Positions 1-9,024 of a stretch of 64,000 bases of DNA are shown here, in pieces. The DNA is taken from contig NZ_CP019332.1 in assembly GCF_002163855.1 (NCBI RefSeq), positions 2,397,145 to 2,461,144 of the forward strand. The letters run 5' to 3'. Origin of the DNA: Winogradskyella sp. PC-19 (lineage in GTDB: Bacteria; Bacteroidota; Bacteroidia; Flavobacteriales; Flavobacteriaceae). The first letter of the stretch is position 1. Each line of letters starts with the position of its first letter. The notes below the pieces were generated by a model. That model did no database searches. It saw only the letters and a program-made list of their open reading frames with translations, and was not told the origin of the DNA. The position numbers and the translations under genes are program-made.

Positions 1-39
1 AAGAACTATTTCCAATAGTCAACTTTAAACTTGTTTATC

Positions 40-1974
40 ATGTCAAACATTCAATACAAAAAAGAAGCCCAAAACCTTTACAAAAGCAATAAGCTTTTTG
101 AGGCTTACAGTTGTGCTTGGAAATTATCTTTTTCAGATTTTATTACTTGGTATACTAATCCTCAAAAAAGAAGAGGATTGTCTAAAAGTCAAACTTTTTT
201 TAATAATTCTTTTTTTTATAATTCATTCTTAATTACCAAACCGCCTGTTTGGCTTCAGCATAATGATGCAATATTACTTTGGCATCACTATTTAGATTCG
301 CAGAAAGAAATCTCACTTGAATTTGAATTGTATGTAGCTCATAACAATGCAATACTTTTTATTGAAGGATATAAGAATAGAAAAACCTTCTTAGATAGTA
401 GTCGAATAAAATTGCTCGAAAGGAAACAATTGCCAGAACCCATTATAAATGAACTTAAAATCTGGGATAAATTCAATAATATCTTAAATTCAAATTGGAG
501 TGATGTTCTCCAATTAACTGATAAAATAAATGCACAACCTCATGAATTATGCATGTCAATTTTTTCAGCCTTTGAAGCTTTTATTTATCAAGACTCTGAT
601 AATAAATCTAGATGGTACTTTGCAGTTGAGGCTTTAAGTTTACTCGTGGCATTTATTCAAAATACATATGATTTTTCAGATATAAGTGTTGATTCAGACA
701 CTCTTAATAAGTCATACCTTGAAAGCGTAATTAATCCTAATGCTATTGAACTTTTTAATAAAACTTTTGACTACGTCTTGTGTCGAAATAACGTTTACAG
801 ATATGCTCACGAGCCAGGACTTAATGTCGTATTTGATGAAAACAATATAGTTTTCAAAGAATCCGAAGATTTTAATAAACAGTGGCAACGTGATGAGTAT
901 AGATATTCAGTTAATGAAAATTTGTATTATGCTTTTGGAGAACAATTGTTTGACGAAGTGAAGAAGAATGAAAAAATCAAATTTATAAACGGTAATAAAG
1001 ATTCAAATAATCAATTAGGTAATGCGCGACAATTTGCAATCAAACAGGCAATAATTGACTTAGGTGTTCACGATGAGGACTTGAAAAACTGTAAGCTTCC
1101 TAATCTTAATTTGATTATTTCTTTTATGCATGGTATTGCATGGCGCAAATTAGAAACTTCAGAGAAGCCTTTGCATAAAATCTCGCGTACAAGACGCAAT
1201 AAATATTCACAAGGTATAGCAGAGCTGAATTATAAAAGTCGTTTTTCAGAGTTTATAATAATTAGTGATAAAAGCATCTTGTTTCAGGCAGCTGAGGCTT
1301 CTGGACTTAATTTGGCAAAACGAGAATTTGATCAATTAATTGATGCGTTCTCTTTTAACTGGATTGTTAAAAAATTTGATCCTATTACAATGCCTCTGAG
1401 TTTGTGGCAGAAACCATTCGTTAAATTAGGCAAACATGTTCTTTCTCCATTAAGTGTGTTAACTGGATTTACTGGTCTTTACACGATTTCAGAGTCAATT
1501 TTAAAAAACTTTAGACCTGGTGATGGAACAAGAATAGAAAATAGGTTAAAGGAGGTTTATCAAAATACAAGCTGGAAAACATTACTACTTGAAGATAATC
1601 AAGAATTTGGCGATATAGACGTGTTAATGGAAGATGAAAAAAGCATTGTGCTTATGCAGATGAAGCGCACGACTCAAAAAACAAATATGTTTGAACTTCA
1701 TAATCAACTGCGGCAAGATAAAAAAGCATTTAGTCAACTCTTAGAGGCAAAAGAAAGTATTGACAGTAACAAGAACATTCATCTTTGGTACGTAACTACA
1801 GCATTTGAAAAGGTTGGTACATGGGAGAATGATGTTTATCGTGTGAGTTATCAAGACTTAATTCATACGAAGCGGTTGTTAGATTCTGGAAGATTACGTC
1901 TTAAAAGTCTTAGTAGTTTTATAGAAATGATAGAGTCAGACTATCTGTATAATTTACGTAAACAAGATACTTGA
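40..1974 (+). CDS. Unrecognised protein with C-terminal PD-(D/E)XK-like nuclease motif
   Basis: This 644-aa protein belongs to no family I can name. A TTG lies nine bases upstream in frame, but the ATG at 40 is the more natural start. No signal peptide or membrane segment is seen; the first ~450 residues look like a soluble, mostly helical domain. Near the C-terminus (about residues 522-545) the pattern E-F-G-D-I-D-V followed about 13 residues later by Q-M-K resembles the core of PD-(D/E)XK nucleases, in the D...QxK form used by Mrr-like enzymes. The stretch after it (WYVTTAF, then a V-x-V strand) fits the rest of that fold. It ends 58 bp before the viperin pseudogene on the same strand, so the two may have formed one defence unit. 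The nuclease call is inferred from the motif alone. Confidence 0.6.
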   Translation: MSNIQYKKEAQNLYKSNKLFEAYSCAWKLSFSDFITWYTNPQKRRGLSKSQTFFNNSFFYNSFLITKPPVWLQHNDAILLWHHYLDSQKEISLEFELYVAHNNAILFIEGYKNRKTFLDSSRIKLLERKQLPEPIINELKIWDKFNNILNSNWSDVLQLTDKINAQPHELCMSIFSAFEAFIYQDSDNKSRWYFAVEALSLLVAFIQNTYDFSDISVDSDTLNKSYLESVINPNAIELFNKTFDYVLCRNNVYRYAHEPGLNVVFDENNIVFKESEDFNKQWQRDEYRYSVNENLYYAFGEQLFDEVKKNEKIKFINGNKDSNNQLGNARQFAIKQAIIDLGVHDEDLKNCKLPNLNLIISFMHGIAWRKLETSEKPLHKISRTRRNKYSQGIAELNYKSRFSEFIIISDKSILFQAAEASGLNLAKREFDQLIDAFSFNWIVKKFDPITMPLSLWQKPFVKLGKHVLSPLSVLTGFTGLYTISESILKNFRPGDGTRIENRLKEVYQNTSWKTLLLEDNQEFGDIDVLMEDEKSIVLMQMKRTTQKTNMFELHNQLRQDKKAFSQLLEAKESIDSNKNIHLWYVTTAFEKVGTWENDVYRVSYQDLIHTKRLLDSGRLRLKSLSSFIEMIESDYLYNLRKQDT

Positions 1975-2032
1975 ATTAGAGTTCCAATAAAGGATAGAAG
2001 CTGCATGTAGGCTTAATTTTAAACTATCTTTT

Positions 2033-2914
2033 ATGAAAACTAATGGTTTTATCCCAAGCGTAAATTTTCACTTGTGGGAACCGTGTAACATGCGTTGTAA
2101 ATTTTGTTTCGCAACTTTTCAAGATGTAAAACAGACTATTCTGCCCAAAGGACATCTGTCAGAGTATGATGTTCTAAAAGTAGTCGAAAGCATTGCTGCC
2201 ACAGGATTTGAGAAAATAACTTTTGCAAGAGGAGAGCCTCTACTTTGTAAATGACTACCTAATTTAATAAAAAAGGCAAAGCAATTAGGTATGACGACTA
2301 TGATAGTGACAAATGGTAGTCATTTGTCTGAAACTTTCTTGAAAGAAAACACTCTTTATTTAGATTGGATTGCTCTAAGTGTTGATAGCTTGGAAGAAGG
2401 AGACAATATAAAAATTGGAAGAGCTATTCTAGGAAAGCGCGCATTAGATAAATCTTATTATTATGAAATAGTGGACAGCATTAAAAGGTATGGTTATGGG
2501 TTAAAAATTAATACAGTAGTTAATAGGGTAAATTATCAAGAAGATTTAAATGCTTTTATCAATTATGCAAAACCAAAAAGATGGAAGGTGTTGCAAGTAT
2601 TACCTATTTTAGGTCAAAATGATGTTAATATTGACGATTTTAAAATTTCTAAGCACGAGTATCATTATTTTTTAAATACTCATAAATGTATAAAAACAAT
2701 TGTGCCAGAATCGAATGATCAGATTAAAGGGAGTTATGTGATGATAGATCCAGCTGGACGCTTTTTTGATAATGCACAGGGAACACACAGGTATAGCAAA
2801 CCCTTTTTAAAAGTTGGAGTAAAAGAGGCTTTAGAAATAATGGATTATGATTTAAAAAAGTTTTTGAATCGAGGTGGCATTTATGATTGGAAGAACAATT
2901 TAAATCAAACTTGA
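2033..2914 (+). pseudogene. Prokaryotic viperin (pVip-like radical SAM antiviral enzyme), broken by in-frame TGA
   Basis: Viperins use S-adenosylmethionine and a 4Fe-4S cluster to convert a nucleoside triphosphate into a 3'-deoxy-3',4'-didehydro chain terminator that blocks phage or virus RNA synthesis. The 293-codon frame keeps the cluster motif CNMRCKFCF (CxxxCxxC) at about residue 18, the SIVSNGS-like strand (MIVTNGS), KINTVVNR, RWKVLQ, VPESN and the C-terminal FLNRGG-x-YDW block, all diagnostic of viperin. The TGA at 2252-2254 stops translation after 73 residues; reading continues in the same frame from 2255. The residue lost is probably Trp (TGG to TGA). Seven codons before the stop, the GGEP motif reads RGEP (AGA where GGA is expected). 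The downstream part could restart at ATG 2291 but would lack the cluster motif. Either a recent pseudogene or a sequencing error. Confidence 0.87.
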
Positions 2915-2928
2915 TAAAATATTATTCT

Positions 2929-4263
2929 TTAATTACTGTAATATTCCAAAACCTTAATCTTAAACAAATAATCATACTTAGCTTTAACAAGCTCAGATTG
3001 TGTTTTAATGTAGTTTGATTTACTTTCAAGGAAATCAAAATTTGAAATTAATGCATCTTTATATTTTTCTGAAACTATGTTAAAAGCTTCTTCTTGTGTT
3101 GAAGCTGCAACTTTAGAAGCCTCAAGAGTTGCTTTCGCCGTAAGCAAATCATTGTAAGCTATCTCAACTTTGTTTTTAAGCTCATTCTTTTGGTTCTCTA
3201 ATTCAATCTTTCGAGTTTCAGCTTCAAACTTCGATTTATTGTAGTTTGATTTTGTTTTAAATCTGTTAAAAATTGGGACACTAAGATTAAGACTTAAAAA
3301 ATGGGTGCGGTTATTATCTAGTTGTACAAAGAAACCATTGTCAATAAATTGCATTGTTGTTTGATCAAACACAACATCGTCTTCGCCTAAAATCCCAAAA
3401 TAATTACTTCCATAATTATAACTAAAATTAAGCTTTGGGTAGAAATTTGATTTGGCTATTTTAATGTCTTGCTCACTAATCTTTTGATTGATTTCGGCAG
3501 ATTTTAATTGGGGATTAACTTCCAAGGCATCTTTTATTATTAACTGAATTTCCGTATTAAATGCAGAACTCTCAAAATCAGATAGACTGATATCTTCAAC
3601 ATCAAAATCTTGAATTAAGTTGATATCCAATAACTCCCTTAGTTTAATTAAGCTCGTTTTTAAATTATTCTCAGCTATTAAAACCTCTTTTTTATCTGAA
3701 GCAAAAGTAGATTGAAGTTGCAAATACTCATTTTTACCAGTTAGTGCCTGACTGTATAAACTACCTAAGCGTTTCTCTTCTAATGCACTAATTTTAACCT
3801 GCTCTTTTGCAACCTCTAATATCTCTTTGTTAAATAAAACAGTTAAATAGTTATTGGTGATATTAATCGATAAATCTAGCGCTAGAACATCTATATCTAA
3901 CTTCCCTTTTTGTTCTGTGAGTTTTGCCTTGTTAAGTGTATATTTATTTAAAAAACCACTAAAGACATTTAGCGATGAGGACAAGCTAAAACTATTAAAG
4001 CGACTTTCTCTTTGACCTACACCAGTAGATACATTGAAAGAATTTCCTAAACTATAACCTTGAGATGCGTTAAAATTTAAATCTGGATAATAATTTCCTT
4101 TAGCAACTTTTACATCTTCAGCAAAAGATTGATTTTGATTTTGCTGTTTTGCTATATCTATATTATTAGTTTTTGCGTGATTGATACAGTCTTCTAGAGT
4201 CCATTTCTTTTGAGCGAAGGAACTTATTGTAAAACAAAATAATAGGTATGTGATTTTTTTCAT
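2929..4263 (-). CDS. TolC-family outer membrane efflux protein
   Basis: This is a 444-aa outer membrane factor of the TolC family, the trimeric channel that takes substrates from an RND pump across the outer membrane. It has a signal peptide ending around SSFAQ (residues 14-18) and two long coiled-coil repeats, the usual internal duplication of this family, with Gln/Lys/Glu-rich helices around residues 130-210 and 340-430. It is the last gene of a minus-strand operon, after the membrane fusion protein and the RND permease, with a four-base gap to the permease. It converges on the viperin pseudogene, 14 bp away. The family is clear; the substrate cannot be told from sequence. Confidence 0.92.
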   Translation of the reverse strand: MKKITYLLFCFTISSFAQKKWTLEDCINHAKTNNIDIAKQQNQNQSFAEDVKVAKGNYYPDLNFNASQGYSLGNSFNVSTGVGQRESRFNSFSLSSSLNVFSGFLNKYTLNKAKLTEQKGKLDIDVLALDLSINITNNYLTVLFNKEILEVAKEQVKISALEEKRLGSLYSQALTGKNEYLQLQSTFASDKKEVLIAENNLKTSLIKLRELLDINLIQDFDVEDISLSDFESSAFNTEIQLIIKDALEVNPQLKSAEINQKISEQDIKIAKSNFYPKLNFSYNYGSNYFGILGEDDVVFDQTTMQFIDNGFFVQLDNNRTHFLSLNLSVPIFNRFKTKSNYNKSKFEAETRKIELENQKNELKNKVEIAYNDLLTAKATLEASKVAASTQEEAFNIVSEKYKDALISNFDFLESKSNYIKTQSELVKAKYDYLFKIKVLEYYSN

Positions 4264-4267
4264 GAAT

Positions 4268-7200
4268 TTATTTTTTACTCAAAGCAGCATAAACTAAAGG
4301 TATGAAATACAAACTAATAAAAGTGCCAATAAGCATGCCTCCAATAACGGTTAATGCTAGAGGCTTTTGAAGTTCTGCGCCTAGCCCGTCAATAAACAAA
4401 AATGGTGTTAAAGCTAAGATTGTAGTTAAAGAGGTCATTAATATTGGTTTTAATCTTAGTTTGCCACCCTTTTTTATGGCTTCATTTACTGATAGTCCTT
4501 TTTTGCGTAGCATATTAATCGTATGGATTTTAAGGATACTATCATTAATTATTACACCACTCATTACTACGATACCAATAGCGGCCATAACATTAATAGT
4601 ACCTCCAAAGAGCCATAATAATAGTAGTGCGCCACCAATATCAATAGGTATTTCTAGTAATATGATTAGTGGTTGCCATAAAGACTCAAATTGAGCTGCC
4701 ATAATAAAATAGAGTAGGAGTAAGGCTACAATTACAACGATTATGAGTTGTGAGTTTAATGCTTTTAACTCAAGCCAACTTCCAGAGAATCGTACATTAA
4801 AATCTTTAGAGGATTTAAATTGGTTTTGGATTCGATTTATATCACTCTCTATATTATCGCTAACATTTATCTTGTATCCTAAATACTCTCCATTTCTGTT
4901 AGCTTTTATGCTTTTGTATTGTTCAATATTGTTGACCTTTATAAGATTTTTCACAGGGATATTAACCTCATTTGTGTTCTTAACAAACAACGAATTTATG
5001 ATATTGTCGAACTCTTCACTTTCATAATTCAGTTTTATAGGAATAAAACGCTGAGCTGTTTTAAGATTATCAATAAAGTTTTCGTTAAAGGCTGTTTTTA
5101 GTTCATTGACTAAACTATTATAATCAACATTGTACAGTAATACATTTTCTTGAATAATCTGTATGGACGCTGTTTGTTTTAAGGGTATTTCGTTACTGCT
5201 CTTATCAGAAAGTAAGTTGTTTACTGTATTTAAGTTGTCTTCAGTTGGGACTTCGAGAGAAGATTTTGAAAATACTTGCGCGGTTAATTTACTTTTGTCA
5301 GTACCAAATATATATTCGAAAATAGTCTTAGGTGCTTCAAACTTAAAACTACTTGAAGGATAGACCTTTTTTATGTTTGTAGATAGTTTTGATTTTATAC
5401 TATTTATCTCATTAACTGTTTTGGTTTTTATGTAGATTGAAGCTTCAGATAGACTTTTGGTATTATCACGTTGTAATAGATATTGTTGCTCTCCAGTCTG
5501 AGAGAAATCTAACTCAATTTCTGGTATATCTTTTAAAAATTGTTGAATCCTGTTTTGGTTTTCTTTTACGTTGATGTTTTCATTCCAATCTATAACCAAA
5601 ATAGTTTCATTTTGGTTTATCTCAGGCAATTGAGAGTAATCCATGGTTTTAAAAAAGAAAATAGCCATTACTATTCCTGCCATAGCCACGGTATAGACTA
5701 TCCATTTTTTGCTAAAGAAATAGTCATATCCTTTCTCGTACCAATCTTCAATATGTTGAGTTTTGGTATTAAATCGCAGCCATTTTTCGAATTTAAAATC
5801 TCTGTTTTTAAGTTGTTTGTATATAACAGGTATTAAAACAATAGAAACTATGAGTGAAGCAAATAGACCTATAGAAACAGCTAGAGCTTGGTCGTAAAAT
5901 AAAGCCCCAGTAATCCCACTTAAAAATAATAATGGAAGAAACACAGAACAAGTGGTTAATACAGAACTTATGAGCGGCGTAATAATTTCGTTAGTACCTT
6001 CAATGCAGGCATTTGCTAGATTATGACCTGACTCTAGTTTTTGAGTAATATTGTCTATAACGATAATAGCATTATCTATCATCATACCTACACCTAGAAT
6101 TAAGCCAGATAGAGATATAATATTAATAGACAACCCAAAAAGATACATCAAGAGTAAGCTGATAATTAAAGAAACAGGTATACTTATAGATATAATTAAA
6201 GGCGATTTTATATCTTTTAAAAAAAAGAACATAATTACAATTGCTAATAAACTTCCAATCCATAAGCTCGATTTTAAATTATCAATAGATAGTTTTAAAA
6301 GTTTGGTTTGGTCTTGGGTTGTTGTAAATTCTAGATTTGGATAATCCTTTTTAAAGGCTGTGGTAAGCGTTTCTAAAGCTTCTTTTAATTCATAAACTCT
6401 GGCATCGGCTTGCTTAATCATTGCCAGTGCGATAGCACGCTTGCCATTTATAAAAACAAGACCTCTTTCTTTTTCTGGAACAACAGTAACCATTGCTAAG
6501 TTTTTAATTTGAAAGAGTTTTTTATTAATATTTAGATAAATATTCTCAATATCTTTTTTTGACCGAAGTGGATTAGAGAACTTAAAATTATACTGATAGA
6601 TACCATTTTGCACTACCATATTGCCGAACTCAAAATTATTCTGTTTAATGGTATTGATAAGCTGGTCAGCCGAAATATTAAGACTTTGAAGTTTGTTTGT
6701 ATTTGGCGTAATAATAATCTCAGAAGCTGTTTGGCCACTCATATCTGCCAATGCAATATCTGGCAGTTGCTCAATACGTTTTTTAATAACCGTTTCAGAG
6801 AACTCGCTGAGTTCTAAAAACCGATTATCTGAATATTCGTTTTTTAAAGATATCGCGAGATTAAGTACAGGGATATCTGTAACCGATGCTTTAATAACCT
6901 TTGGTCTGTCTAAGTCTTTAGGTAAGTAATTGAGTGATGCATCTACTTTCTCGTTAGTTTCTATAAAGGCATAATCCGTATTTGTACCGTAATCAAAAAC
7001 TAGTTTCAGTGTAGCAAAACCATCTCTTGTCTCTGTTTCTATATCTTTTAAGTTAGCGACTTGTAACAACTGATTACGTAAAGGCCTAACGACATTTGTT
7101 TCAAGCTCTCTAGCAGTATTGTTGGTATAAGAGAGCTGCACCGTAATTTCAGGTATAGCAATATCTGGCATTAAAGCTGTGGGTATGCGTGTAGAAGCTA

Positions 7201-7273
7201 CAATACCTAATAGTAAAAAAGCAAAAGTTGCCATAAATACAGCAACTGGTCTATGAGTTAGGAATTTTACCAT
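4268..7273 (-). CDS. RND efflux permease (AcrB/MdtBC-like)
   Basis: A 1001-aa inner membrane proton-driven pump of the resistance-nodulation-division family. Residue 1 begins MVKFLTHRPVAVF, the typical N-terminal RND helix. Two groups of membrane segments (about residues 330-530 and 840-1000) separate two large periplasmic loops. The fourth helix carries G-M-M-I-D-N-A-I-I-V, where the Asp is the expected proton relay residue; the second Asp of AcrB is replaced by Asn, common in Bacteroidota RND proteins. The gene lies between its fusion protein (12-bp gap) and its outer membrane factor (4-bp gap), so the operon encodes a full tripartite pump. Substrate unknown; drugs, lipids or secreted peptides are all possible. 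Confidence 0.93.
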   Translation of the reverse strand: MVKFLTHRPVAVFMATFAFLLLGIVASTRIPTALMPDIAIPEITVQLSYTNNTARELETNVVRPLRNQLLQVANLKDIETETRDGFATLKLVFDYGTNTDYAFIETNEKVDASLNYLPKDLDRPKVIKASVTDIPVLNLAISLKNEYSDNRFLELSEFSETVIKKRIEQLPDIALADMSGQTASEIIITPNTNKLQSLNISADQLINTIKQNNFEFGNMVVQNGIYQYNFKFSNPLRSKKDIENIYLNINKKLFQIKNLAMVTVVPEKERGLVFINGKRAIALAMIKQADARVYELKEALETLTTAFKKDYPNLEFTTTQDQTKLLKLSIDNLKSSLWIGSLLAIVIMFFFLKDIKSPLIISISIPVSLIISLLLMYLFGLSINIISLSGLILGVGMMIDNAIIVIDNITQKLESGHNLANACIEGTNEIITPLISSVLTTCSVFLPLLFLSGITGALFYDQALAVSIGLFASLIVSIVLIPVIYKQLKNRDFKFEKWLRFNTKTQHIEDWYEKGYDYFFSKKWIVYTVAMAGIVMAIFFFKTMDYSQLPEINQNETILVIDWNENINVKENQNRIQQFLKDIPEIELDFSQTGEQQYLLQRDNTKSLSEASIYIKTKTVNEINSIKSKLSTNIKKVYPSSSFKFEAPKTIFEYIFGTDKSKLTAQVFSKSSLEVPTEDNLNTVNNLLSDKSSNEIPLKQTASIQIIQENVLLYNVDYNSLVNELKTAFNENFIDNLKTAQRFIPIKLNYESEEFDNIINSLFVKNTNEVNIPVKNLIKVNNIEQYKSIKANRNGEYLGYKINVSDNIESDINRIQNQFKSSKDFNVRFSGSWLELKALNSQLIIVVIVALLLLYFIMAAQFESLWQPLIILLEIPIDIGGALLLLWLFGGTINVMAAIGIVVMSGVIINDSILKIHTINMLRKKGLSVNEAIKKGGKLRLKPILMTSLTTILALTPFLFIDGLGAELQKPLALTVIGGMLIGTFISLYFIPLVYAALSKK

Positions 7274-7285
7274 GCCTTAATTTAG

Positions 7286-8356
7286 TTAATTATTGGCATT
7301 ATTTAGTTTTACTCTAGCATCATGCGCTAAATTCATGTTGCCAGAAACAATAATAGTATCTCCTATTTTTACACCTTCTCTAAGGGCGTAGCTATTACTA
7401 TTTTCATCTAGTATTTTTACATAATTCCATTTAGCTACACCATCTTGGTAAGTAAACACAACCTCTCTGTTTGAGCGTAGTACTAGTGCTTCTTTTGGTA
7501 TAACAATAACATCATCTATAGACTTGCTTGAAGTCACTTTAACGTTCGTGCCATCAAATAAAGAGTTATCACTACCTTTTATTTTTGCCTTGACTTGTAT
7601 GAGACCGTTTTCATCCACCAAAGGATTTATTTCTGTAATACTGCCTACATATTTGTTTGCTGTATCAGCAAACGGAATAATTGAAACTTCTTGGCTTTTA
7701 GATAAAAATTGTAGCTCATTTTCTAGAACATTGAATACGACTTCTAGATTCTTGGAATTTATGAGTGTACAAAACACATCTGATGAAGTTATAAAATCAC
7801 CCGTTTTTGTTTCTATACTGGCAATAATCCCAGAAAACGGTGCTCTAATTATAGTTTGGCTGTAGAGTAATTGCGCATTCTCTAATGCGTTTTCTGCCTC
7901 AAAAAGTCCACTTTTTATTTTAAGATTTTTAAGAATAGTTGCATCAATAGATTCATCATTAGATTTACCAACGCCATAGTTTATTTTTTCTTCCTGTAAC
8001 TTACTTTTAGCTTTATCCACTTCTATTTTAGCCTTTCTCATTTGATTAGAAAGCATAGCATTATCTAAAATGGCTAAAGTTTGACCTTTATTGACCTTTT
8101 GCCCGTTTTTAACCTTTATGGAAGATATGCGTTCACTAGTTTTAAAACGGAGTTCTGTTTTTTGTAAAGCTTCTATATTACCGTTAGATATTATCTGTTT
8201 TTTAAATGGTATAGATTTAACTACATTAACAGATACAGTTATGCCTTCAGAGTAGGTATTTGATACTGATTCTAAATCTTGTTTGTCTTTTTCTTTAGGC
8301 GGGTTGCAATTAAAGAAAAGAGTAAATATGAAAAGAAACTTAATTTTTGATTTCAT
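7286..8356 (-). CDS. RND periplasmic membrane fusion lipoprotein (HlyD/AcrA-like)
   Basis: A 356-aa periplasmic adaptor linking the RND permease to the outer membrane channel. A lipoprotein signal peptide ends at Cys17 (LFFNC). The lipoyl-like half motif K-V-K-N-G-Q-K-V-N-K-G-Q at about residues 79-92, an alpha-helical hairpin (about 100-150), the second lipoyl half (IIRAPFSGIIASIE) and a beta-barrel domain follow in the usual order. It is the first gene of the pump operon. A perfect 9-bp inverted repeat lies 22 bp upstream of its start, a plausible operator, but no regulator gene is adjacent. Confidence 0.92.
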   Translation of the reverse strand: MKSKIKFLFIFTLFFNCNPPKEKDKQDLESVSNTYSEGITVSVNVVKSIPFKKQIISNGNIEALQKTELRFKTSERISSIKVKNGQKVNKGQTLAILDNAMLSNQMRKAKIEVDKAKSKLQEEKINYGVGKSNDESIDATILKNLKIKSGLFEAENALENAQLLYSQTIIRAPFSGIIASIETKTGDFITSSDVFCTLINSKNLEVVFNVLENELQFLSKSQEVSIIPFADTANKYVGSITEINPLVDENGLIQVKAKIKGSDNSLFDGTNVKVTSSKSIDDVIVIPKEALVLRSNREVVFTYQDGVAKWNYVKILDENSNSYALREGVKIGDTIIVSGNMNLAHDARVKLNNANN

Positions 8357-8377
8357 AAATCTAATTTAAAGAAAAGC

Positions 8378-8400
8378 TATAAATACTTGCTGTATTTATA
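8378..8400. promoter_or_regulatory. Inverted repeat upstream of the efflux operon, possible operator
   Basis: Two perfect 9-bp arms, TATAAATAC and GTATTTATA, are separated by TTGCT. The repeat lies 22 bp before the start codon of the membrane fusion protein. Such a position suits a dimeric repressor (TetR- or MarR-type), though the arms are AT-rich and a chance palindrome in this AT-rich genome cannot be excluded. The rest of the 281-bp gap to the next gene holds no recognisable gene. Confidence 0.35.
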
Positions 8401-8637
8401 AATTATTTTATTGTCATTTCTTAGATTATTTATAATGTCGAATGGGAATTTTATATGATTTAAGATAATCCTGTCATTGTAGTCTCAATACGACCCCAAT
8501 AAAGATTGCTATATCGAACAAGGAAATAAATTTTACGATCCGTTAAAAATTTTAAAAATCAGCAGTTAGGTAATCCAAGTTTTTATTAGATCTTTCCTTA
8601 TAAGATGTATGAAAACCAATTTTTAAAATTAAAAACT

Positions 8638-9021
8638 TTAGAAGTATGTTATATTTTTATTTGAATCCACGTGAATTTCAAAAGGGCCATTTTTGTTGAA
8701 CTTTTCTCTTAACATTAACAATAAATTAAAATTTTCTAGTTCTTTAATTTCAATATTTTCAGTGATTTTCAATAACCTTTTTTTATAAGTACTTGGATAT
8801 CTTGAGAAAATATATATCGTATGATTTACATTTTCACTATTTTCTAATTCTAAAAATTTATTATAACATGAGCTACAATCATTATCTGAAACTATATGAA
8901 TAATATTTTTCTTAACCTCATAATCCTCAATAAGAGAAATTACATCTTTTTCAATTAAGTTATTTGGATTGCAAGAGCATAACAGAATCATTAAGCAAAA
9001 AGGATATTTTTTTAAACTCAT
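8638..9021 (-). CDS. Small lipoprotein with CxxC motif, thioredoxin-like
   Basis: A 127-aa predicted lipoprotein (signal peptide ending LLCSC, lipid Cys at residue 17). The mature part has a strand followed by D-C-S-S-C (Cys49 and Cys52), a second strand (HTIYIFS) and near the C-terminus N-G-P-F-E-I-H-V-D, which resembles the cis-proline strand and following turn of thioredoxin-like proteins. I infer a small periplasm-facing thiol-disulfide protein, but the family is not recognised with certainty. It lies three bases after the propeller lipoprotein and closes the four-gene minus-strand cluster that starts with two four-cysteine secreted peptides, so those peptides are natural candidate substrates. 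Confidence 0.7.
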   Translation of the reverse strand: MSLKKYPFCLMILLCSCNPNNLIEKDVISLIEDYEVKKNIIHIVSDNDCSSCYNKFLELENSENVNHTIYIFSRYPSTYKKRLLKITENIEIKELENFNLLLMLREKFNKNGPFEIHVDSNKNITYF

Positions 9022-9024
9022 TCT

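Noticed and set aside
2252-2254. TGA in the viperin gene as selenocysteine or reassigned Trp codon
   Set aside because: TGA ends neighbouring genes normally (e.g. at 1974), no SECIS-like hairpin is evident right after it, and the Trp position is not one expected to hold selenocysteine.
6693-6929. Open frames opposite the RND permease gene
   Set aside because: They are antisense shadows of a well-supported RND gene, with no family resemblance or promoter of their own.
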